NCBI GenBank assembly: GCA_000708835.1
Contig: DF237448.1
Location: 1 to 64,000 of the forward strand
Reading direction: 5' to 3'
DNA length: 64,000 bases
From: Klebsormidium nitens
Taxonomy: Eukaryota > Streptophyta > Klebsormidiophyceae > Klebsormidiales > Klebsormidiaceae
Shown here: positions 53,957 to 64,000 of the stretch, in pieces
How the letters are laid out: each line of letters opens with the position of its first letter
How positions within the stretch are numbered: the stretch's first letter is position 1
Program-made: the position numbers and the translations under genes
The notes under the pieces: generated by a model
What the model saw: the letters and a program-made list of their open reading frames with translations, nothing else
What the model was told of the DNA's origin: nothing
Database searches by the model: none

Positions 53957-56900
53957 GTGACCTTCCTGCCGGCTTTGCCGCGGTGGTCCTCAGGCTGAGC
54001 GGCACACTAGAGAGCCTGGGGCAGAGAAAGAATATGTCACTATTGTTATCATCAGCATCGTTAACTCAAAGATAGGTTCAGCACGCATTCAGGTTCCGAG
54101 TCCTTTGGGGCCAGCGGGCATTCGATGTCAGGATAGGCATATTCCCAAGAAAGTTCGAAATTGAAGACTGAAAGAAGTCAAGATTGTCTGGACAACTCTC
54201 CATTCTCGAACGAGGTTTGTAACAGGAAGTGCAGGAGCCCCCTCAAGGAGAAAACTGTAGCTCGATGAAGAGATTGATGTGGTACATCTGAACCATACTG
54301 GAAGAAAGAAAAGCCCGATGCAGCTGATGCATTGGAAAACGTGATAGAATGGATTGTGAAACAGCATAGAAGTTGACCCCTTCCGACCCGGAATTTCGTA
54401 AGTGAAATGTGAAAAGAGCTAAGAGAGGTGTTGAGGTCTGTCATTGTCATAATGAAGGGACCTTGAAGTTGAATTGCGAAGGAAACGAAGGAAGCTGTTG
54501 CCTTCTGCAACTTCTCATATGAAAGGGCAGAAAGAAAGGAGCAAGAGGTAGCTGAAGAGTCAGGACAGAGCGAACGTCTTGGAAGCAAGACTTGAGATAA
54601 CCACACACTCTAAGAAAGTGGATTGACGTATCACAGCACAGTTTAGTGTACGTCCCTCCCCGCATGTGCTTTGGCCTAGCTAAGAGGGCTTTGCCTCTTG
54701 CTGAAAACAAAGTGTCAAGGCTCTTCCAGAAGCAAAGACGGGGCTGAGGGAGCGCTGAGTCAGAATGTTCCAATTGTACGTGAAAGTTTTTGACACAACA
54801 ACATGCTGAAAACTGAGGTCTTCAATTGGAAGCTTAGAACCATCCCAAGACCGTTGATCTGCGAAGCCAATAGTTTTGTTCCTGTAACAGGCCTGTTACA
54901 CGTCGCGAAGCATTTGCTCTGTGGAGTCCAAAAATGAACATAACAAGTTAAAGCAAGTTGATACCAGACTAATCAAGGGGAGTTTTTGGCTGTGATTTAT
55001 CTGTTCACGAACTTCTCGTTCACACATGTGACAGAAGCTTATGGTTGAGAGGAAAGGGTGAAAGCATTGCAATCATCCTCAGTCTGTCGTTCTGAGTTGA
55101 CCAGAAACCGCTCTTTTGTTGTGAAACCTCCAATTGTTTAGACTTACGCTAAAAGTCGACTACCTGGTGCTAATCACCTTTCGGGAGCATCTTCCGATTG
55201 AACGTAAGAGTTTGCAGCAAGAAAAAGAGACATCTTCTCATTCAGCCCGGACTACTTCCCAGTCATCCCAGTTGCAATACATGGTAAACAGCAGTGTACT
55301 TTTCCACTTTCAAAGTTGTTTTTGTAATGCTGAAGCGGCTCGCTGCCGCTTGCACTTTGAGATGTCCACCACCCCAGTCAACTTATAGAGATGGTTTTTT
55401 TAGCTTAACGACATGATGCTGATAGCAGCAAAGGGGTCACACCGGTGACTTATCACAGCAGACTTCCTTTTACCCTCAGCTGAGTTTGAGCAATGGCGTA
55501 GCACCATACTCACTTCATATCGGCACCATGCACAGAAAGTATGAAACCTCCTGTGCATGGGTACATCCAACCTCACGAAGCACACATAGGTGACCAAACC
55601 TTGCCGATACAGAATTCAGTGACATTAAGAGTTGTACTAGTATGTGCTATAATCAAAACGCGCCTGTCTAAGCACAGGCTTCCTCTGCAGAAACTAGGAG
55701 CAAGCAGAGAACTTGAGAGTCCTGCTCACCTTTGAACTGTGCACTTGCTCATTTAGGCAGCACAACCTCCAACCAAAACCCCCCCCCAAAACCCCCACCA
55801 CTTCTCGACCACAAGATGATCGTCGAAAGCGTCCTACTGAATCTCAGACGGCATTACTCCCTTATTGCCGCCCTCTTATCCACCATCCCCTCTGCTGGCG
55901 GTCCCCCTATAGATACTTGCTCTATATTTCTCGAATTTTCTACGCTTCTATGTAGCTTGAATTTCCTCAAAGCTTCGCATTGTGCCGGTCAGGATCAGCT
56001 TCGCCAACAGTTTCCCAGCCCCCATGACTATGTGACCGGGTGTTTGGAACCGCAGCTAAGACTGGCTGCCAGCTTCTCTCCCCACTTGAAGCAGCTTGCT
56101 CCACTCTGCTCAGAAAGCACCTCGCAGCCAAACGAGCAAAAGCCTCCCCCTCGCTGGCATCAAGCTCCTTCCCAGGTCCTGAACCCTGCCTAGCTGAAAC
56201 TTTGCTAAAAATGGTTGTCCAGCTGCTCACACTGCTTGGGACACTTGTCTATTTTTACTACCTTCGAATTTTCATTTCATCAGAACGGCAGTTCTGGCAG
56301 CTGCCTTCCAAATATTGGAAAGCAGCGAACTTGAACTCTGGTTCACGTCGACACCTGCCCTGGCAAGTACTATTTTCAGTACAGAAGCTCTCTCACAGCT
56401 GCTTGCTCTCTTGCTTCTGACAGGCTCCCTGTCGTCTGACAGACTGAGAAGATACCACCACTCAGTCGCAAATGGGCCTCGTTTATTCAATTCTGGACTC
56501 AATATCGCCCTTGCATGCGATTGTTCCACCATCGCAGCTGACATGCCTTCCTCCCAGAAGCCTAGTCTCTCAGAAAACATGATGACTCTCCTGAAGAAGA
56601 GAATGCGCCTCCAGAAGACTGCGGCACCGAGCAAATGCTAAGCAACACTGTAGCTTGTGACTCGCCCCTCGCTCCCCCCAATTCTGCGGGTCTTTCTCCG
56701 ATTTCGGCGGTCGGCTAAATCGGGGGTTTATAACCATATGACCTTGACGATCTCTCGTTCGCCGGAATAAAATGCAGGTGACTGGGAGAACTTTCGGTCG
56801 TATAATATGATAGCTTAACTTTGTTGTCCCGGGCAAATGGACCGCCCGGGGGAGCCCTTCGTCGATAACCGAGATGCCTGGATCACCGCAGACCAGTTTT

Positions 56901-59191
56901 GGGCAAGAACGTGAGTCAACGGTGCAACGGTCTTCCTGGACACCTGTCGAGGCGTCAAAGCGCCCAGACCGCCGGGAAAGCCGCTTGGCATTAACTCCGT
57001 CACTTCTGACGCAACGTACTTTGGCAGGGACTTCATCCAGACTACCATTTCCAGGTTCATATTGGACCGTTACCGCTAGTACTCAGAAGTACTCACGCTC
57101 TCAAAGCTGTAGTGACCGGTACGGGGTTGAATGCGACAACAGCGGGTTTGGAGCGGGTTTGGGTACTCGTTACACGACTTCAACCCGCAATCGTGGATTC
57201 CGGCTCTGACATCATGGCTTGCAATCCCGGTTATTGCTACATGGTTCAAAAGACCGCGTTCCTTGTGCTGCTCAGTTGGCACCGATACTAGGAAGCTTGT
57301 GTACGGTACAAGTACTACAGCACCAATTACCTACCTAGGTCCTACGGTAATCTAGATACTGTCCCATTCACCGTCTGTCTAAGTTCGCAGATTGCGCCCC
57401 GAGGGCCCGATGGCTCGGGGGGCGCAGACTGCTTGCACCTGTGCGAATACTTCGCTCCGACTGGCATAAATGTGCCCGGCGCCCGTCACTCGAATGCAAT
57501 CATAAAACATCAGGGCCTCGTGAATATGATGTGTGCCCTCAGAATGGGGCACATTAGGAGAACGGCTCTACTCACAGGGCCTCATCAGCGTTGTTCATCT
57601 GCAATCCGATCTTGCGGATGAAGAACCGGTGAAACAAACCAGCTGCATTGCTGCACTATGCAATGTCTAACACAGCTTCTCGGTGGTGAACGGTGAACCG
57701 TCACCGTGACAAGAGAATTTGCGGAGATTTGTGGACACCGTACCTAGGAGTGATGAGTTAAAACCTGCCCCGTTCAGCAACTGGGCATGCTAAATTCTTC
57801 GACGTATTGCAGATTGCAGATGAGAAATAATCCCCTTGAAAGTGTCAGTTTGGGCGCCCGGCAAACTTTGACCGACACCGTTCTTCACCGCCTTTCCCAC
57901 GATATCCGTTGATTGATCGTGATGTTGACAATCGGACGGATGCAATCGCGGAAATGGTTCTCGGTAGTGCTTTCGGTTGGGACTCGCCTTACACTAAATC
58001 GAGTTTGTGCGAAGCCCATAAACTAAACTCGTATGCACTACGGTATGATCAACCGTCTCTGTACCATATGTTGGCATACATTGGTACCTAAAACGCGCTA
58101 GCGGCCCTGCCACCTGGGCACCTGTACCTACCTAGGTACCGTATATCGATCATGCACTTCAGACCGTAGGTGCCAGTGGCAAACCCAGTTTTCGGCAGAG
58201 AATTGGTTGGAATGGGGTCTCGAGGGCGCGCGACGGGATCGCTTCTCGCCAAGCACCCACATGCAGCCGTACGCGTGCTCCGATCGACGATTTAGACCGG
58301 GGCACGTGACCCGAGCCAATCAGAGCAGCGCACCCCTTTGACATCCATTGACCAAATCCAGTCAGGCCGACGGTTAACTTCAGACTTCTCTACTAGCTAG
58401 CTAGCCCCTATACAATCAAGAAGCAAACTGCACCTCTTGAATTGCCAGGACATCTAAACATAATACCGTACCTTAGAGTGGTACGGTAACTGCATATTGG
58501 AGCCGGCCACCGGCTGTTCTGTATCAATATGCAGGCCTCTCGGGGCTGTCTTTTATCACTCCCGGGCACGACCGGAGTATGCTGGCCGACCTCTTATGCA
58601 TAACAAGCCCCCCTGGGCACAAAATGGCCAGTTATGTTGCCATAACCTAAATACATCCTGCCTCTCGTATACCTTGCCTCAGTCCAAATCCGACGGTCAG
58701 TGCTGATTCATTTCTTCAAAGATGATCAAGCCCTTATGATCATAGATTCCAGGTCAGATATCAACTTTCCAATCTGAATATATAGAAGGAATTTAATGAT
58801 ACTTCCGAAGCAGTACTCTCTGCCCGGGCGTGGTTGTCCTAGGACTAAGTTATAGAGTGGCCTCGATGGACGGTCAAGATAAGCTGCAATCGTGGACAGC
58901 AATGCTAACACGTGTCCAAATGAGATTGGCTGACTCAACATAAGCAGACTTTAGGCGCTTGCTTCTCACGCGTGTAGGTGTTACTTCAAGCTTATTGCTC
59001 ACCTCAGCAGCTGCCAGCAGGGCTCGTACGGGCGCTTATTTTGGTGCTTCTATTGCTGGAAAGTAGGAATTGTGAATTTCGCAACTCAGCCTCATTCATT
59101 GAAAGTTCGCACTGGCAGGCATGGCGTGATTGGCGCCCGTCACCTCGAGTTTCAGCTCCAAGCTGCGTGTTGTATCTAAAGCATTTGAAAG
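53957..59191. other. gene-poor spacer upstream of two genes
   Basis: About 5.2 kb. At 55713-56641 both strands are open over several hundred bases. The minus frames 55967-56230 and 56272-56634 are charged and protein-like, while the plus frames are Ser/Leu/Pro-rich. I recognise no domain and found no phase-compatible junction. A patch at 56830-57080 is also open in several frames. The rest is AT-richer with short palindromes such as TACCTACCTAGGTACCGTA near 58125. An upstream exon of the coiled-coil gene could lie here. Confidence 0.4.
57394..57425. repeat. GC-rich inverted repeat
   Basis: GCGCCCCGAG and CTCGGGGGGCGC face each other across a 10-base loop, making a strong hairpin on either strand. 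No T run follows, and it is not next to a supported gene. It could be a transcript-end structure or chance in a GC-rich patch. Confidence 0.5.
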
Positions 59192-62100
59192 ATGGAAAGC
59201 GAGGAGGACGACATGCCGGAAGCAATTCCCTTGCAGCTGGGATTTCTTGAGGGAATTCAACCTGATTCCGCATTGGAACCGGCAGGATCGCTTGCGAGTC
59301 CGTCAACATCATCTGTTCAGCAAGACAAGCCGCCGACAGATTTTTCGAATGAGCCGACGACTGCAGGCGCGGCCGGAACAGGGATTGACAAGACGAAAGC
59401 CGTACCTGTTACCATCATAACTGGTCACCTGGGGTCCGGCAAGACCACGGTAAGCGGTGGTTGTGTTGCGGCTTCAAAAGAGAGTCACCTTATGCGGTTT
59501 CTTTCTCTTGCTGGCTCCTTTGCGGAAGGTGTTTGCCTGTGTGGATACTCGCAATCTAAGCATCGGCCATTTTTTCAAGCCCGTTTGAGTATATCATTGT
59601 TCTGAACTGATCACAAGACGCTGCAATAATCAAGTCCAGTCCTTAGGTAGCAATGGTGTGCTGAGACAACGATCTGAAAGCTCTCGCTGCGTTGCTCAGC
59701 GCCAAAGTTGCTATTTTCAGATGTCTGCTGTGTTGGAAATCGTGTTTCCACTTTTGGAAAGTGGCGTGCTCTTTTCGTCTGGGAGTGGTGCAATCAAATT
59801 TGCATCTTGGATGCTCACTGTAAAGAAGCTCGCATCAGAGATATGGTCTAAAATATCGAGATAGATAATAAAAGCGCAGGGTTGTTACATAGTCTCTCCC
59901 AGCTGTCCTTATCAGGGCCCATCATTGTAAAAGCCTGGTGCGGGAGATGGATCAGGATGAGAATTCCCCAAGCCCCGATCAACTTTTGTCAGGCCATAGT
60001 CAAGTCATATTTACTGAATCAGCTTGCTTTCCACCTTCTAACCAATCGGTGCACCTTTTGCACGAACTAAAGTGCAAGCGCCTGTGCAAAACGACGGGTT
60101 TGGAAGTACAAGAAAATTTTTGTGAACAGCTTAAGCAGGGCCGGCGAACAGTTGAGTGCTGCGGTGTCGGAAGACAGATCTGTGGGAAAATTCCCGGCAG
60201 TTGCTTGGATAGGCAATTGAGTACATGCCCCTTCAAAGAAAGGCGAGTAGTGGATAGGGATTGGTTTCGCATATTATTTGCTTTCTTCTTTGCGAACCTC
60301 GTCCTAACCATAAAGCACGGCGTGCGGAGTGCGCTTGGTCGTACGAGCTATGGAAGGTTACGGGAAGTTTGATCCCTTCTAATCCCACTCTAGGCAACCC
60401 TCTCTTGCAGCTTGTGAACCACATTCTGACCACGAACCACGGTCTCCGGATCGCGGTCATCCTGAACGAGTTTGGCGAAGGTCTGGGGATCGAGAAGCCG
60501 GTTATTACTAACCCGGAGAACCTGGTTAGCCAGGAGGAGCTGGTGGAGGACTGGATTGAGCTGGGGAACGGCTGCATCTGCTGCAACGTGAAGGGGGACC
60601 TACTGCAAGCGATCGAGGGGCTGCTGGAGAAGAAGAGGGGCCGGTAAGCTTCCAGATGCTTTCCAACTGCGTGTTGCAGGACGGGAGGCGTTTGATGCGC
60701 CTGCTTGAGTAAACGCTCCTTTCGGAAGGGGTTGAATCATTTCGTTGCAACAGCAAGGTAGACCTTTGGCAAGCGATCAAAGGGCTGCTGGAGAAAAACA
60801 GGGGCCGGTTAGCCTTTGAATATTTTCCTAACAGCTTGAGAAACCGGATTTGAACCGTGAATTTGGGGGTCCCGTGAATATTCCGCTTTGGTGGGGATTC
60901 ATTCAAGTGGTTTCGGTGCTCAAAGGGGTTTCGGTGCAAAGATGCCTTCGGGATTGATCGTGCTATCAATATCTTGCAATCTGCATTCCTCTTGTATCAG
61001 TTGGAACGGACGGAAGACGAACGGAGATACCAGGCTCAGTTCCACACCACCCCTTGAGCTACGCTAGTCCTTTCGAGTCAGGCCTTGCTGAAACCTCAAT
61101 TCCCAATCCCTAAGGTCAAAGCCAAGGACCAACCTAAAATCCATGAATTCTATCTTTCTTTTAACCGATATTCACTTTTATACAAGGACTCTTTGCAACT
61201 TTACTGACTGAGGACCCTCGAGTCTGTTACAGCAATAATCTATGTAATGTTGAGACCTGCATCGAACCCTTGCAGACTTGACCACATTTTGCTTGAGACG
61301 ACGGGCCTCGCCGACCCCGGCCCCGTCGCTGCCGCGCTCTGGGTCGACGAGGAACTCGAGTCGCCGATCCGTCTCGACTCGGTGGTGACCGTTGTTGACG
61401 CCATAAATCTGGGCAGGCAGCTGCGTGGGCTGGGCCAGCGCGGCGGTGTCAATGAGGCCGTGCTGCAGATTGCGCACGCGGACGTCGTGATCTTGAACAA
61501 GGTAGATCTAGTGGAAGGTGGGACCGAGGGTGAGTCAACACGCAAGGAGGGGGCTGTTTCTTTCGGTCAGGCTGCGGAGGCTTCTGGGAAGCGCAACGTA
61601 GAAGGAAACCCTGTGGACGAGAGGAAGAGAGGTTCGGAGGCGCGCACTGAAGGCGAGATTGGGCAGGGTAGTGACCTCGGCGAGAATGGAAGGGGTTCTG
61701 CGGAGGGGGAAGAGGCAGATGTCGTGGGCGAGAATGGGGACGCATTGTTGGGGCGGAGGTCAGCAGATGTTCCGGAGGGGTCCGGGGAGGAAGGAGAAAT
61801 GGACGGGAGTTTCAACGAGGCGAGTGTATCACCGAACGGGGGCCTTGAGAGAGAACGAGAGCATCCCGCTGTCGAACCGGGTGGCCCGGGGTTGCCAGAT
61901 GAAACGGTTGGCCTGAGTGATTCAGGAGGTGCTGCCGCAAGAGGAAGACTTCCAGACGATCTGACGGGTCATCGGGAAGGGTTAGGAGGGGTTAAGACTG
62001 GTTTAGCTTCGGAAAGGACCCGATTAGATACCGCCGGAATAGCATCGTCGCTGAGTTGGGAGGGGAAGGAGCGGGCCTTGACACTACTAGAAAGTCAGGT

Positions 62101-63201
62101 CCTGCAGATCAACTCTGTGGCGCGGGTCATGCGGGCCGTTCGGTGTCAAGTTGACGTCGCCAAAGTATTTCGAACAAGCTCTTTTGATCCGAAGGTGAGG
62201 CTTGAGATCAGTTTCTATTCGGGTTTTGACATACTCGTTATTGTTTTCTTGCGTATCGTCAGTTTGGAGATTGTATTCGTATCACTCAGTCCCCAGTTGG
62301 ACAATCGAAAGGAAGATTTCTGGCGGACACAAGGGCCTCTTGGGAAGAGTGAAACACTATCCGATGACTTTCAGCGAGTCTCACTCTTCCCAAGGACTTG
62401 GTAGCAGGACTCAGACCCGAGAGTCGTTCCCGAGTTCAAAACCTAAAACTTCGGCAGATCTGGAACACGCACTCAAAAGTGTTCAAAATTTTCATCGCTG
62501 ACACACTCGCAAAACAATGACGGAGTCGCAAGCATAATTTCGACAGGTCACACTCATAAGTTGACTCTCCCCATTGCAGCGCCCAGAACATGGAATCCTC
62601 AGCGAAGCGAACGGTGTCCCGTCCAGTGCGGCCGGGATAGTCACCATGAGGAGCCCCGACCGGTGCCGGCAATGACGTACACAGAACGGGATCGTCTTAG
62701 TTTCTACACAAATGGGTTCGACTTACTCCCTTCCGGTCTCTTCAGATTGCAGCTTCTGGAAGATTCCGGCGATTCCGGGCCGCGAAACGGCTCCCCGAGC
62801 CAGTCCCAAAGGCATGAGAGAACGGTGGGACATCACACTTCGGAGCCCCGACCGTTGACATTAACAGAGCAGTCACGGGGCGCTCCAAGTTTCAAGATCC
62901 AATTTGGACACTCCCTTTCTCAACTTACTCCTTTCACTCTCCACTGTTGCAGCGACTAGAAGCGGGGATTCCTGACGACAACGGGGACGGAAACGGGAAC
63001 GGAAGCGGGTCCCCCGGGCACTCCCATAGGCACGACAGTGCGGTCGGGACGGTCACTCTGAGGAGCCCCGACCGCTTCGACCTCGCCCGGTTGGAGCGCT
63101 GGCTGGGCGAGCTGCTGTGGGAGCGGTCTGGCACTTTGGACGTGTACCGAATGAAGGGCGTTCTGAACATTGTGGGACGGGAAGAGAAGCAACTTTTGCA
63201 G
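59192..63201 (+). CDS. ZNG1: ZNG1/CobW-family zinc GTPase, 3' end outside window
   Basis: Exons in phase: 59192-59449, 60411-60643, 61276-62194 and 62953-63201 (553 codons so far). The protein is incomplete: the reading breaks after EKQLLQ, and the rest of the C-terminal domain should follow beyond 64000. Family members are GTP-driven zinc metallochaperones; the eukaryotic ZNG1 branch delivers zinc to methionine aminopeptidase 1. The sequence shows the P-loop GHLGSGKTT, ILNEFGEG, the metal-binding GCICC (CxCC), ILLETTGLADPGPV and the base-recognition motif LNKVDLV. The C-terminal domain has HSHRHD, RLERWLGELLWE and LDVYRMKGVLNI. Two features are odd. A roughly 190-residue acidic Gly/Glu-rich insert lies after NKVD (about 61520-62080). 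The N-terminal motif corresponding to CPELVPI of ZNG1 proteins reads MPEAIPL, without the cysteine. Echoes flank exons 2 and 4. Confidence 0.9.
60738..60812 (+). repeat. Donor-side echo of ZNG1 exon 2
   Basis: A copy of the exon tail reading VDLWQAIKGLLEKNRGR ends near 60807 before GTTAGC, 164 bp after the real end (GDLLQAIEGLLEKKRGR, 60643, donor GTAAGC). Only the exon's 3' part is present. Confidence 0.9.
62565..62885 (+). repeat. Acceptor-side echoes of ZNG1 exon 4
   Basis: Two copies of the exon-4 head (real start 62953) begin at 62580 and 62753 (spacing 173 and 200 bp). Both have TTGCAG acceptors and end after the GGAGCCCCGACCG block that precedes FDLARLERW in the exon. Neither holds the exon's second half. 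Confidence 0.88.
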
Positions 63202-63284
63202 GTGAAAACTCTTTGGTTCTGGATTCGAGTCCCGAATTTCATTTACTTTCAATAGTGAAACTTCGCGTTTCTTGTTTGTTGGTA

Positions 63285-63890
63285 CTGTTTTGCTGTGGAG
63301 CGGTCGGACGCTTTGGACGTGTATCTTGTGAAGTGCGTGATTAACGTTGCGGGGCGCAAAGAGAAACACTTTTTCAAGGTGAAAACAATGTGGCTCAAAA
63401 TCTCAGTCCCGTTTTGAAAGTCTGGTATTTGCACTCTTGCCTTTCATTGTTTGTCGTATGATTGATGTGGCGCAATTGGAAGCTTTGGACGTGTACCGGA
63501 TGAAGGGCGTCCGTCCTCAACGTTGCGGGACGGGACGAGAAATATTTTCTGCGGGTAAGCTGGTTCCGCCTTGCCGAGAACGAGGTTCGAAGGTTCTACT
63601 TTACAGGCTCTTACTGTTTCAAGGTAACATTGACCGAGGCTTGCGAAAATGTTGGAGGGCGATTGGACGTGTACCGGATGAAGGGCGTGCTCAAATTGCG
63701 GGGCGGGAAGAGAATCACTTTCTGCCGGTAAGAAGACTTGGGTGCCCCAGGTTTCTGATCATCTTTTGCAATTTGCGCCTCGCGTTTGTCGTTCTGTCTT
63801 GGCGGATCTGTTTTCCCTTCGGACGGATACCAAATGGAGGGCGTCCTCAACGTTGCGGGGCGGGAAGAGAAGCAAGTTTTGCTGGTGAAA
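63285..63890 (+). repeat. Donor-side echo array of ZNG1 exon 4
   Basis: Four copies of the exon-4 tail follow it, ending near 63378, 63554, 63727 and 63884, against the real end 63201 (spacing 177, 176, 173 and 157 bp). Each repeats TTGGACGTGTACCGGATGAA or a close form, then AACGTTGCGGGGCGGGAAGA or a close form. All four keep a GT donor (GTGAAA, GTAAGC, GTAAGA, GTGAAA). None has the exon's first half. Confidence 0.92.
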
Positions 63891-64000
63891 CGAGTCGGGC
63901 TCTCTCTTATGTGGCGTTACCTGTCCTTGGTCGTGCACATATTCTCGACGTCTTTGTTACAGCGAAGTGGTCTTCTCGTTGAACTAGCTACAGCGAAGTC

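Noticed and set aside
56815-57080. Possible small gene open in several frames
   Set aside because: The plus reading needs a splice at GAAC|GTGAGT but no partner exon is found; the minus frame has no domain.
9485-63890. CRISPR-like or transposon-like explanation of the regularly spaced repeats
   Set aside because: Each array matches only its own neighbouring exon, units are not shared between genes, and there are no terminal inverted repeats or conserved repeat units.

Overview
The window is eukaryotic nuclear DNA: genes are split by GT-AG introns with exons in compatible phases, separated by gene-poor spacers. Gene content (a plant-type receptor-like kinase, an ACD5/CERK-like ceramide kinase, a PWWP protein, a ZNG1/CobW GTPase, a kinase with Sel1 and leucine-rich repeats) points to Viridiplantae. 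My best guess is a streptophyte alga of the Klebsormidium type; that is inference from gene repertoire, not something the sequence proves. I assembled the exon models by hand from splice signals, reading phase and family motifs.

Layout. 0.5-4.6 kb (+): a two-exon protein with an N-terminal helical domain, a protein kinase, Sel1 repeats and LRRs. 9.1-13.7 kb (-): PWWP-domain gene. 15.4-16.7 kb (+): orphan protein with a Cys-rich C-terminus. 19.0-25.0 kb (-): complete nine-exon receptor-like kinase (574 aa). 28.9-41.2 kb (+): complete twelve-exon ceramide kinase (939 aa) with two MITEs of one family in its introns. 42.7-49.4 kb (+): secreted protein with an EGF-like module and repeated six-Cys modules. 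51.4-54.0 kb (-): coiled-coil/proline-rich protein. 59.2 kb to the edge (+): ZNG1-like zinc GTPase, 3' incomplete. The spacers hold no gene I can support. The genes do not form one pathway; they are ordinary neighbours.

The outstanding signal lies inside the introns. In six of the eight genes, introns carry decayed partial copies of the exon next to them, in direct orientation and spaced about 145-200 bp apart. They follow a strict rule: copies of an exon's beginning (intron tail, acceptor, exon head) always lie 5' of the real exon, and copies of an exon's end (exon tail, donor, intron head) always lie 3' of it. I call them boundary echoes. Tandem duplication of a segment spanning a splice junction produces exactly this arrangement: only the outermost copy stays joined to the rest of the exon, so the protein is unchanged while the intron grows. 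Repeated rounds make arrays of up to five echoes. The same process with whole symmetric exons seems to have multiplied modules in the secreted protein. Some echoes keep open frames and usable splice sites and could act as alternative microexons.
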